A stretch of DNA of 64,000 nt from an uncultured Bacteroidales bacterium (GTDB lineage Bacteria; Bacteroidota; Bacteroidia; Bacteroidales; Muribaculaceae), in contig CACWNQ010000008.1 of assembly GCA_902762385.1 (NCBI GenBank), forward strand, positions 1 through 64,000, in the 5' to 3' direction. The notes beneath the pieces were generated by a model. That model worked only from the letters and a program-made list of their open reading frames with translations. It was not told the DNA's origin and did not search any database. A program made the translations under genes and the position numbers. Within the stretch, counting starts at the first letter, position 1. Every line of letters begins with the position of its first letter. This document shows, one piece after another, positions 1 through 6,310 of the stretch.

Positions 1-65
1 CCGCACGAGAGCAACAAGCCCAAACAAGCTATTGCAAGAATAATCTGTAATCTCAGTTTTGCCAT
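1..65 (-). CDS. Putative lipoprotein, N-terminus only (runs off the window)
   Basis: Read leftward from the ATG at 63-65, the 21 visible codons give a basic start (MAKLRLQ), a hydrophobic stretch (IILAIACLGLLL) and a lipobox ending LLSC-G, which is a textbook signal peptidase II signal. The mature protein lies outside the window, so its function cannot be read. A TATCTTTG -7 box at 91-98 with a TTG about 20 nt further upstream drives this direction and gives a leader of roughly 20 nt. A second ATG at 86-88, only 3 nt after the -7 box, opens a different frame that also stays open to the window edge; the lipobox frame is preferred because of its signal-peptide character. Confidence 0.55.
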   Translation of the reverse strand, partial: MAKLRLQIILAIACLGLLLSC

Positions 66-90
66 AATTCAATGTGTTTTCTGCCATCCG

Positions 91-121
91 CAAAGATAGC
101 ATTTATTTTACTGGTATACAA
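91..121 (-). promoter_or_regulatory. Bacteroidota-type promoter for the lipoprotein gene
   Basis: On the minus strand the -7 box TATCTTTG is at 98-91 and a TTG core of a -33 box is at 121-119, with 20 nt between them, matching the TTTG/TAnnTTTG consensus. Confidence 0.6.
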
Positions 122-446
122 GTGTTTTTTCTCAAAATAATGCTCGCTGCTTTTCGAGAAAATAACAATATCCCCCATCACATAATTTGTGAGACAAACC
201 TTTTGATTTGTAAATATTTGTTTGAATTCTCACCGCAGGCTACTAGTCCAGTGTCAGTCGCCACATTCGTGCATTAATCAAGGTGTAGCCACTCTCTCAC
301 CTCTCACCTGATTTCTTTTAATGTTGAAAACCAAATTAGTAATTATACACCTTTGCCCTAACATTACAACAAAAAGTTCTTTGACATGCTGCCACCTAGT
401 TATTCATAGTAGTTTCTAGCCATTCTTATTCCTGAATAAAGTTGAC

Positions 447-473
447 TGATTCCACCGATTCCACCGATTCCAT
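447..473. repeat. Three tandem 9-bp units
   Basis: Units TGATTCCAC, CGATTCCAC and CGATTCCAT follow each other without gaps. An apparent reading frame through this stretch simply translates the repeats and is not taken as a gene. Confidence 0.8.
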
Positions 474-486
474 GCACAGCCGCATC

Positions 487-577
487 TTAGCGCCAGCGCA
501 ATAATAAAAATTAGTGCCGTAGGCACCACACTACCAATCTTAGTCCGAAGGACAACAATCTTTAGCGCGCAGCGCGG
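487..577. repeat. Array of four tiny GC-rich hairpins, each led by TTAG
   Basis: Four short inverted repeats occur in a row: GCG/CGC at 490-499, GTGCC-GTA-GGCAC at 514-526, GTCC-GAA-GGAC at 543-553 and GCGC-GCA-GCGC at 565-575. Each stem begins with the G of a TTAG word, and the middle spacers end in CCAATC or ACAATC, so the unit looks like TTAG-stem-3-nt-loop-stem-spacer. The stem sequences differ while pairing is kept, which argues for selection on structure rather than simple slippage. The rest of the 66-662 gap holds nonamer repeats on both sides and a promoter near 91-121; I see no gene in it. Confidence 0.6.
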
Positions 578-579
578 CC

Positions 580-642
580 CAACTGAGTCAACTGAGTCAG
601 GCGAAACAGGTGAAATAGGTGAAACAGGTGAACCACCTGAGT
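580..642. repeat. Seven tandem degenerate 9-bp units
   Basis: CAACTGAGT twice, then CAGGCGAAA, CAGGTGAAA, TAGGTGAAA, CAGGTGAAC and CACCTGAGT run without gaps. The last two contain the self-complementary pair CAGGTG/CACCTG. The array ends about 20 bp past the rlmH stop codon. Confidence 0.8.
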
Positions 643-662
643 CCATAAAGTATTTAGTAAAA

Positions 663-1136
663 TTACTCGTGGTGATAGGGCTCACCGCGGAGAATGGTCA
701 TGGCTCGGTAGAGCTGTTCGGTGAAGATGAGACGTATCATCTCGTGGGAGAAGGTCATCGTGGAGAGGGATATCTTCTCACTGGCGCGAGCGTACACCTC
801 AGGGGAAAAGCCATAAGGTCCTCCAACGACGAAGACAAGTCGGCGTTGCACTGTGCTCATCTTCTTCTCGATGTAGCGCGAGAATTCCATTGATGTGAAC
901 TGCTTGCCGTGCTCGTCAAGCAGCACCACGTGGTCGCTCTTGTCGAGAGAGGCAAGGATGTTTCGACCCTCGGCATCCTTTTGCTGGGCCTCGGTGAGAT
1001 TCTTGGTGTTCTTGGCATCGGCAATGTACTGGATTTCAAAAGGCACATAATGCTTGAGCCTCGAGGTGTATTCCTCAATGCCCTTGCTCAGATAGCCTCC
1101 TGCCAACTTGCCCACAACTGCCAGAACGATTTTCAT
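663..1136 (-). CDS. rlmH: 23S rRNA (pseudouridine1915-N3)-methyltransferase
   Basis: The 157-residue product has the usual RlmH length. RlmH uses S-adenosylmethionine to methylate pseudouridine 1915 in helix 69 of 23S rRNA on assembled ribosomes. The SPOUT (trefoil knot) signature is visible as LDEHG at residues 73-77, VGGPYGF at 104-110 and the C-terminal segment from SLSTMTFSHE to the terminal YHHE. The frame is open upstream to 1181, but MKIVLAVVGK at 1136 is the conserved start of the family. It lies 11 nt downstream of the lipid kinase gene and is probably co-transcribed with it. No clear terminator follows; word repeats occupy that space. Confidence 0.95.
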   Translation of the reverse strand: MKIVLAVVGKLAGGYLSKGIEEYTSRLKHYVPFEIQYIADAKNTKNLTEAQQKDAEGRNILASLDKSDHVVLLDEHGKQFTSMEFSRYIEKKMSTVQRRLVFVVGGPYGFSPEVYARASEKISLSTMTFSHEMIRLIFTEQLYRAMTILRGEPYHHE

Positions 1137-1147
1137 GGTTAGATTAT

Positions 1148-2026
1148 TTACACAAAGAACTTGATGCCACTGGGGTGGCATGTAACAGTCATATCGGTAA
1201 TCATCGACATGGGTTCGCCGTCGATGTGGTAGACACGTGGCAGCGACGCATGAATCTTGACTTGATGAGCCTGGAATGTGTCGACATGGCGATTCTTGTC
1301 GACGGTCTTAGTGAAAAGGCTACCCCCCACAATGGCGCTCTCGAGTGGACTGAAAGGTTTTATTATTGTAACATCGAGCAGACCGTCCTGCAGGCTTGCG
1401 TTAGGTGCAATGAAAGCGTTGTTGCCATACTGCGAGGCATTGGCACAGGTGATGACAAAAACATCCTCTTCAACAACTCGGCCGTCGATGTCGATGGTGC
1501 AACGAACGGGCTTGTAACGAGCATAGACCTGGAAAGCTGTCTTGACATAATTCAGAGCACCACGCTTGGTGCGCTGGGCATAACGGTCGGCAACATCGGC
1601 ATCAAAGCCCATGCCTGCTGTGCAAACGAAAGTGTCATCGTTGAGAGTGCAATAGTCGCAAGCCTCGACATGGTCGCGATTGATGAGCTCGATGGCACGC
1701 CGCATATTCATGGGAATGTGCAGGTGCCGAGCAAGTCCGTTGCCTGATCCGCAAGGGATAATGGCTAGCGCCACATCACTCTCCTTGAGAGCCGATGCTG
1801 CACCATTGACTGTGCCGTCGCCTCCCACGGCAATAACACCGTAGTAGCCCTCTTGCACGGCTTGAGCCGCCAAGTCGCTTACCCTGAGCTCGCGAGTGAC
1901 GAGTGCCACTTCCACATCAAATTTGGAGTGGTCGATGACCTCATCTAAGAGTTGTGGAAATCGCTCCTTCTTGCTGTTGCCCGAGAAGGGATTGACGATT
2001 GCCATAAGTTTCTTGCGCTGTTCCAT
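1148..2026 (-). CDS. Diacylglycerol/lipid kinase family protein (YegS/BmrU type)
   Basis: A 292-residue cytosolic lipid-kinase-fold protein. The nucleotide-binding motif GGDGT is at residues 68-72, followed by PCGSGNGLAR at 91-100, and the C-terminal beta-sandwich carries a DGEP motif; this set defines the DAGK catalytic family. Members phosphorylate diacylglycerol or related lipids, feeding phospholipid turnover; the exact substrate cannot be read from the sequence. The -7 box TAACTTTG at 2031-2038 ends 4 nt before this ATG, so the mRNA may be leaderless unless translation starts at Met8 (MAIVNPFSG, position 2005). Its 3' end is 11 nt from rlmH. Confidence 0.88.
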   Translation of the reverse strand: MEQRKKLMAIVNPFSGNSKKERFPQLLDEVIDHSKFDVEVALVTRELRVSDLAAQAVQEGYYGVIAVGGDGTVNGAASALKESDVALAIIPCGSGNGLARHLHIPMNMRRAIELINRDHVEACDYCTLNDDTFVCTAGMGFDADVADRYAQRTKRGALNYVKTAFQVYARYKPVRCTIDIDGRVVEEDVFVITCANASQYGNNAFIAPNASLQDGLLDVTIIKPFSPLESAIVGGSLFTKTVDKNRHVDTFQAHQVKIHASLPRVYHIDGEPMSMITDMTVTCHPSGIKFFV

Positions 2027-2030
2027 AATG

Positions 2031-2038
2031 CAAAGTTA
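2031..2038 (-). promoter_or_regulatory. -7 box 4 nt upstream of the lipid kinase ATG
   Basis: Minus-strand TAACTTTG followed by CATT and then ATG. The transcription start should fall at or within a couple of bases of the start codon. Confidence 0.6.
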
Positions 2039-2059
2039 CTAATTTCTAGCCAAACTGAC

Positions 2060-2100
2060 AAAAAAAAGAACCACGGCTACTCTGCTCAGAGCTACCGTGG
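2060..2100 (-). terminator. Rho-independent terminator after rpmE2
   Basis: An imperfect stem (CCACGG with CCGTGG outside, CTCTG with CAGAG inside, 2071-2100) is followed on the minus strand by a run of T at 2067-2060. It separates rpmE2 from the lipid kinase promoter. Confidence 0.8.
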
Positions 2101-2127
2101 CTAATTTTTCTAAAGCTAAGAAGAAAA

Positions 2128-2382
2128 TTATTTCTTCTTGCGATTGCCATAACGGCTGAGGAACTTATCAACACGACCAGCGGTGTCGACCAGCTTCTGC
2201 TTACCAGTAAAGAATGGATGAGAAGAGCTGGTAATCTCAAGCTTTACCAGTGGATAAGTCTTGCCATCAACCTCAATTGTCTCCTTGGTGTTAACAGTTG
2301 AGCGAGTGATGAAGATTTCCTCATTCGACATGTCCTTAAAAACAACTTCGCGATAGTTGTCAGGATGAATACCTTGTTTCAT
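2128..2382 (-). CDS. rpmE2: 50S ribosomal protein L31, type B
   Basis: The 84-residue protein begins [15 protein letters not shown] and contains [11 protein letters not shown] and the basic end SRYGNRKKK, all typical of the long, cysteine-free (zinc-independent) L31 type B. L31 sits on the large subunit and bridges it to the 30S head. The gene is monocistronic: it has its own promoter (2451-2481) and a terminator directly behind it. The leader of about 65 nt could hold regulation, but I see no recognisable structure. Confidence 0.96.
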   Translation of the reverse strand: MKQGIHPDNYREVVFKDMSNEEIFITRSTVNTKETIEVDGKTYPLVKLEITSSSHPFFTGKQKLVDTAGRVDKFLSRYGNRKKK

Positions 2383-2450
2383 TTTAAATATATATTTAAT
2401 GTGTTATACAATAGCGGCGTTGGTAAGACACCTAAAATTGTAATGGCGCG

Positions 2451-2481
2451 CAAAGGTACGAACTTTTTCTGGACTGACCAA
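2451..2481 (-). promoter_or_regulatory. Promoter of rpmE2
   Basis: Minus-strand TACCTTTG at 2458-2451 with TTTG at about 20 nt upstream (around 2478-2481) is a near-perfect Bacteroidota housekeeping promoter. Confidence 0.75.
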
Positions 2482-2575
2482 ATTTTTGTGTTTTAAAACC
2501 TGATAATTCATTACTTTAGGGTCAAAGTTTTATTTTTTTAGCATTTTTATTGGCCAAGTTCTATATAATGATGAG

Positions 2576-2583
2576 TATATTTG
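2576..2583 (+). promoter_or_regulatory. -7 box 4 nt upstream of an ATG
   Basis: TATATTTG is followed by CAGC and then the ATG at 2588. The -33 region is weak (TTG at 2550-2552, spacer 23). The spacing predicts a leaderless mRNA. Confidence 0.5.
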
Positions 2584-2587
2584 CAGC

Positions 2588-3421
2588 ATGAAAGCATCTA
2601 AATGGCATATAATCATAGCAATGCTCATAATTGCCCTTGCGACATCGGCAACTGTTGATGCCAAAGAGCAGCTCACCCCCGGAATGATTCTTAACAAAAT
2701 AGAAGCAATGCCACGTGAGGCTGCTAAAGCCGAGTTGACGAAGTTGCTCGAAGAAACGGCACAGACGAGTAGCAAGGATTATAAGCAGCTTGTGGCAAGC
2801 CTTGAAGAGATGCTCTCGGAACCCACATGGGACAGCCACAACGAGGAGCTATTTGCGATGCTTATTGAGCACGCCTCATCGGCCAGCTGCCTGAATGAGC
2901 GTGAACGCATGCGACCAAAGTCGCTGCTTGAGGTAGTGCGAAAGAATGCGCCAGGAAGTGTTGCTAACGACATAAACTATGAGACCCTTGACGGTGCTCG
3001 GCACAAACTGAGTGATATTTCCACACCCTACACATTGATATACTTTAATGATCCTGAATGCCTGTCGTGCGCCAAGGTGAAGGAGAGGCTTGACACCACA
3101 GCCCTACTCAAGAACATGGTGAGTGACAGCACGCTGACTGTGGTAGGCGTGTACACTCTCGACAACGTAGAGGAATGGAAACTAGAACCTTTCCCCGATT
3201 ATATCATCAACAGTTGGGACTTTGAGCAAAAGGTTGAAGGCGAGCAGACCTATGACTTGATGACATTGCCCATGTTCTACTTGCTTGACCGTGAGAAGCG
3301 CGTAATCCTAAAGAACGAGGCAAGCCTGAACCGTGTGCTGAAGGTTATGGGCACGCTTAAAGGAATGGAAGACAGCGGCATCGAGGCAAAGCTCGATGCA
3401 ATATGGAAAAGGAATAATTAG
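2588..3421 (+). CDS. Exported thioredoxin-fold protein with CxxC
   Basis: A 277-residue protein with a signal peptide (residues 1 to about 25, MKASKWHIII...TVDA), a helical N-terminal half rich in Glu/Lys, and a C-terminal thioredoxin-like domain. The redox pair is C158-L-S-C161 in DPECLSCAKVK and a cis-proline-like P228 follows in LMTLPMF. The layout resembles the DUF5106/thioredoxin proteins common in Bacteroidales envelopes; I am not certain of the family name. It probably acts on thiols or disulfides in the periplasm. Starting at Met12 would remove the basic n-region of the signal, so the ATG at 2588 is preferred despite the almost absent leader. Its stop overlaps the convergent tilS stop by 4 nt. 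Confidence 0.75.
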   Translation: MKASKWHIIIAMLIIALATSATVDAKEQLTPGMILNKIEAMPREAAKAELTKLLEETAQTSSKDYKQLVASLEEMLSEPTWDSHNEELFAMLIEHASSASCLNERERMRPKSLLEVVRKNAPGSVANDINYETLDGARHKLSDISTPYTLIYFNDPECLSCAKVKERLDTTALLKNMVSDSTLTVVGVYTLDNVEEWKLEPFPDYIINSWDFEQKVEGEQTYDLMTLPMFYLLDREKRVILKNEASLNRVLKVMGTLKGMEDSGIEAKLDAIWKRNN

Positions 3422-4749
3422 TCCACGCTAATTATTACGTAGCTTGTAGAATCGTTAGGCACTTTAAACGCTCGGGCTGCACGATGACCAATCACCCACA
3501 GGATTTCACCGTCGGCCTCAAGAATCCAAGTCTCTTTTTTCTGTTTTTCACTGAATTTAAGATCGGTGAAAAGGTCGCTTAAGAGCTTGCTACCCTTCAT
3601 GCCGAACGGCTTGAAACGGTCGCCCTCGCGCCAGTGACGCAAGAGCACCTCGGTGCTTTGCAAAATGTCGGTGTTGAAAGCCACACACGTTTTTCCGTTG
3701 ACCATGTCGGGCGAGAACTGCTTGTCATGCACATGAGAGATTTTTAATGCGACAGGCTCAGTTACTACCTCATCGTCGAGGTCGATAACACATATTTCCT
3801 CTTTATGCTCGGCCAGAGGCTCAACCTCAATTGAAGCACGATTGATTACAGCCCTGTGAATTGTAGAAGTGAAATGCCTGCCCACTGCGCTCGTTAGCAT
3901 GTCGCAGCACTGTTCATAGTTAAAGCCCAGAGGTTTGAGAATCTCATAAAGCAGCATCTCGCGATTGTCGAAACTGTTAAGAATCTCGATGTCGATTGTC
4001 AGAGTGTCGCCATCACGCTCGCTCATAATATTACGCATCACGCCTACGCTCTCACGATATAGGTCGTTGCAGCGTGTCATGTTATAAATGGTTTTGAGCA
4101 AAGACTCCTTAGAACCTTCAAACTCGCTGTAGATAGCAGGCAGCACAACGTTGCGCAGGCGATTGCGGCGGGCATCGTTCTCGAGGTTTGTGCTGTCGGT
4201 CACAAAATCCTGATTAAGAGAATCGAGCCAATCGAGTATTTCGATGCGTGAAACGCAAAGTAAAGGACGCACCACATTGCCATTGCGAGGTTTCATGCCA
4301 GTGAGCCCGGCAATGCCCGTGCCACGCAGTGCATTGAGGAAGAATGTTTCGATATTGTCGTCGTTGTGATGTGCAACAGCTATGCACTGACATCCATGCT
4401 CTGTCAAGAGTTCCTCAAACCACTTGTAGCGCAGCTCGCGGCAAGCCATCTCGAGCGATGCGCCATGCATCTGCATGTAAGCCGGCACGTCAAAGTGCTT
4501 CACGTCAAGTTTCACGTCAAGACGTTGGCACAACTCGGTGACAAAGCGCTCGTCGCGATTACTCTCGTCGCCACGCAGATGGAAATTGCAATGAGCCGCA
4601 CGGCAGTCATAGCCCAGCTCGAGCAGCACCCGCAGAAGCGCCACCGAGTCGGCCCCACCACTCAGTGCCACAAGCACAGGGCTCGAGGCATCGATGCTGC
4701 AATCGCTATCGATGAATGCCTTGACTTTATTAAAAAAACTCTCTTTCAT
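3418..4749 (-). CDS. tilS: tRNA(Ile)-lysidine synthase
   Basis: A 443-residue PP-loop ATPase that converts the wobble cytidine of the tRNA-Ile CAU anticodon to lysidine, which changes charging from Met to Ile and reading from AUG to AUA. The PP-loop SGGADS is at residues 30-35, and the N-terminal domain contains AHCNFHLRGDES and AVAHHNDDNIETFFLN. The C-terminal domain with HWREGDRF is complete. The start codon lies only a few bases after the T-run of the terminator that ends spt, and I find no separate promoter, so expression may depend on read-through. Its 3' end overlaps the convergent thioredoxin-fold gene by 4 nt. Confidence 0.95.
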   Translation of the reverse strand: MKESFFNKVKAFIDSDCSIDASSPVLVALSGGADSVALLRVLLELGYDCRAAHCNFHLRGDESNRDERFVTELCQRLDVKLDVKHFDVPAYMQMHGASLEMACRELRYKWFEELLTEHGCQCIAVAHHNDDNIETFFLNALRGTGIAGLTGMKPRNGNVVRPLLCVSRIEILDWLDSLNQDFVTDSTNLENDARRNRLRNVVLPAIYSEFEGSKESLLKTIYNMTRCNDLYRESVGVMRNIMSERDGDTLTIDIEILNSFDNREMLLYEILKPLGFNYEQCCDMLTSAVGRHFTSTIHRAVINRASIEVEPLAEHKEEICVIDLDDEVVTEPVALKISHVHDKQFSPDMVNGKTCVAFNTDILQSTEVLLRHWREGDRFKPFGMKGSKLLSDLFTDLKFSEKQKKETWILEADGEILWVIGHRAARAFKVPNDSTSYVIISVD

Positions 4750-4751
4750 CT

Positions 4752-4785
4752 ATAAAAAAGGATGTGACAATAGTGGCACATCCTT
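4752..4785 (-). terminator. Terminator/attenuator between spt and tilS
   Basis: A 9-bp perfect stem, AAGGATGTG (4758-4766) with CACATCCTT (4777-4785), is followed on the minus strand by a T-run ending 2 nt before the tilS ATG. A near twin of this hairpin lies at 61742-61772. Confidence 0.8.
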
Positions 4786-4811
4786 AATATCGTGTTATGC
4801 AGCAAACTTCA

Positions 4812-5999
4812 TCAAGGAATGAGATTGTGGCTGCGGAATACTTTCTGAATCTTCTCGAGTGCTGTGGTAACCTGCTCACGAGTGTGAGTTGCCATGAGGC
4901 TGAAGCGGATGAGTGTATCATTAGGCGCAACGGCAGGCGATACCACTGGGTTAACGAAGATACCCTCGTCGAGCAACTCACGGGTGATAAGGAATGTGAG
5001 GTTGTTGTCGCGAATAAACAGAGGAATGATAGGAGTCTCGGTGTGACCAATCTCGCATCCCATCTCACGGAATCCCTGGAGAGCATAGTGGGTGTTCTCC
5101 CACAAACGCTCCTGGCGCTCTGGCTCGGCAATCATAATGTCGAGAGCAGCGCTCACAGCAGCTGTTGAAGCTGGAGTGATGCTGGCAGTGAAAATATAGC
5201 TACGGCTGTGGTGACGCAGATAGTTGGTAATCACCTCGTCGGTAGCAATGAAGCCTCCCAGAGAAGCAAACGACTTGCTGAAGGTACCCATAATAAGGTC
5301 AACCTCGTCGGTCAAGCCAAAGTGGTCGCAAACGCCACGTCCACCCTTGCCAAAGACACCGATGCCATGGGCCTCGTCGACCATGATGCTAGCATCGTAC
5401 TTGCGAGCCAATTCCACGATATCGGGAAGCTTGCACACGTCACCCTCCATCGAGAAAACACCGTCGGTAACGATGAGTTTCACCTTGTCGGGGTTACACT
5501 TCTGGAGCTGAGCTTCGAGTGATGCCATGTCGTTGTGCTTGTACTTGAGCGACTGCGAGAACGACAGGCGACGGCCCTCGATAATCGAGGCGTGGTCCTG
5601 CTCGTCCCAAAGGATGTAGTCCTCACGACCGGTAAGACACGACACTACGCCCAGGTTAACCTCAAAACCTGTGCTGTAGATCATGGCGTCTTCCTTGCCA
5701 GCATAAGCTGCAAGCTTCTTCTCGAGATCCTTGTGGATGTCGAGCGTGCCGTTGAGGAAAGGTGAACCTGCCAAGCCAGTACCATATTTCATAGTAGCTT
5801 GGATTGCTGCCTCGCGAACTCGTGGATCATTGACGAGTCCTGAATAGCAGTTTGAACCAAACATGAGCACCTTCTTGCCATTGATAATGACCTCGGTATC
5901 CTGCTCACTCGAGATGGCACGGAAGTAAGGATAAATACCTGCTGCCTTGGCCTTTTGAGGCTCGGTGTAGCTTGCTAGCTTCTGTTGTAGTAGCTTCAT
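4812..5999 (-). CDS. spt: Serine palmitoyltransferase (alpha-oxoamine synthase family)
   Basis: A 395-residue PLP enzyme. The Schiff-base lysine is K242 in GTFSKSFASLGG; H136 (DHASI) and the DEAH motif at 208-211 complete the cofactor site. The segment GSPFLNGTLDIH resembles bacterial serine palmitoyltransferase rather than KBL or BioF, and the N-terminal block YPYFRAISSEQDTEV matches the Bacteroides SPT type as I remember it. The enzyme would condense serine with a fatty acyl-CoA to 3-ketosphinganine, the first step of sphingolipid synthesis, in the cytosol. No other sphingolipid gene is nearby. A -7 box at 6076-6083 gives a leader of about 70 nt; a strong terminator follows the gene. KBL or BioF activity is the main alternative. 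Confidence 0.85.
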   Translation of the reverse strand: MKLLQQKLASYTEPQKAKAAGIYPYFRAISSEQDTEVIINGKKVLMFGSNCYSGLVNDPRVREAAIQATMKYGTGLAGSPFLNGTLDIHKDLEKKLAAYAGKEDAMIYSTGFEVNLGVVSCLTGREDYILWDEQDHASIIEGRRLSFSQSLKYKHNDMASLEAQLQKCNPDKVKLIVTDGVFSMEGDVCKLPDIVELARKYDASIMVDEAHGIGVFGKGGRGVCDHFGLTDEVDLIMGTFSKSFASLGGFIATDEVITNYLRHHSRSYIFTASITPASTAAVSAALDIMIAEPERQERLWENTHYALQGFREMGCEIGHTETPIIPLFIRDNNLTFLITRELLDEGIFVNPVVSPAVAPNDTLIRFSLMATHTREQVTTALEKIQKVFRSHNLIP

Positions 6000-6075
6000 A
6001 AAATCTTTTTATTGCGGTAGTCTTTTTTTACCTAAATGTGGTAGAAATTTCTTTATCACCTATTGTTACAGACTG

Positions 6076-6083
6076 CAAAATTA
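6076..6083 (-). promoter_or_regulatory. -7 box of spt
   Basis: Minus-strand TAATTTTG about 70 nt upstream of the spt ATG. No good -33 box is visible. Confidence 0.5.
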
Positions 6084-6155
6084 CAAAAAAATTCTTTACA
6101 CTTCTAAAATTCGTATATTTTTCATGCAAAAAAGTATTAACGAGGCATTAACAAT

Positions 6156-6197
6156 GCATAATGCACAATGCATAATGTACAATTCATAATGCACAAT
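6156..6197. repeat. Six tandem degenerate heptamers
   Basis: GCATAAT, GCACAAT, GCATAAT, GTACAAT, TCATAAT and GCACAAT run head to tail (equivalently three 14-bp units). The surrounding 6000-6310 gap otherwise holds the divergent spt and uvrB promoters and no gene. Confidence 0.85.
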
Positions 6198-6253
6198 TAA
6201 ATATCGCGCTATGATGGGAGCAGAAGTGGCATAAACCTTCAGACGACGAAACT

Positions 6254-6285
6254 TTTGGTCCTTCTTAAAAAAAACACTACCTTTG
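6254..6285 (+). promoter_or_regulatory. Promoter of uvrB
   Basis: TTTG at 6254-6257, 20 nt, TACCTTTG at 6278-6285; the predicted leader is about 20 nt. Confidence 0.8.
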
Positions 6286-6310
6286 TAGATTGTATTATTT
6301 GTAGTTGAAG

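Noticed and set aside
74-277. Open frame of 67 codons on the plus strand near the left edge
   Set aside because: It crosses a good minus-strand promoter, has low-quality composition and no recognisable domain.
447-642. CRISPR array
   Set aside because: Units are 9 bp, degenerate and without spacers, and no cas genes occur in the window.
416-685. Open frame of 89 codons on the minus strand beside rlmH
   Set aside because: Its translation is mostly the nonamer repeats (words like SPVSP and RWNRWN); it overlaps rlmH and has no independent support.
4812-5999. 2-amino-3-ketobutyrate CoA ligase or BioF
   Set aside because: The GSPFLNGTLD segment and N-terminal block fit serine palmitoyltransferase better, and no tdh or biotin genes are adjacent; activity still unproven.
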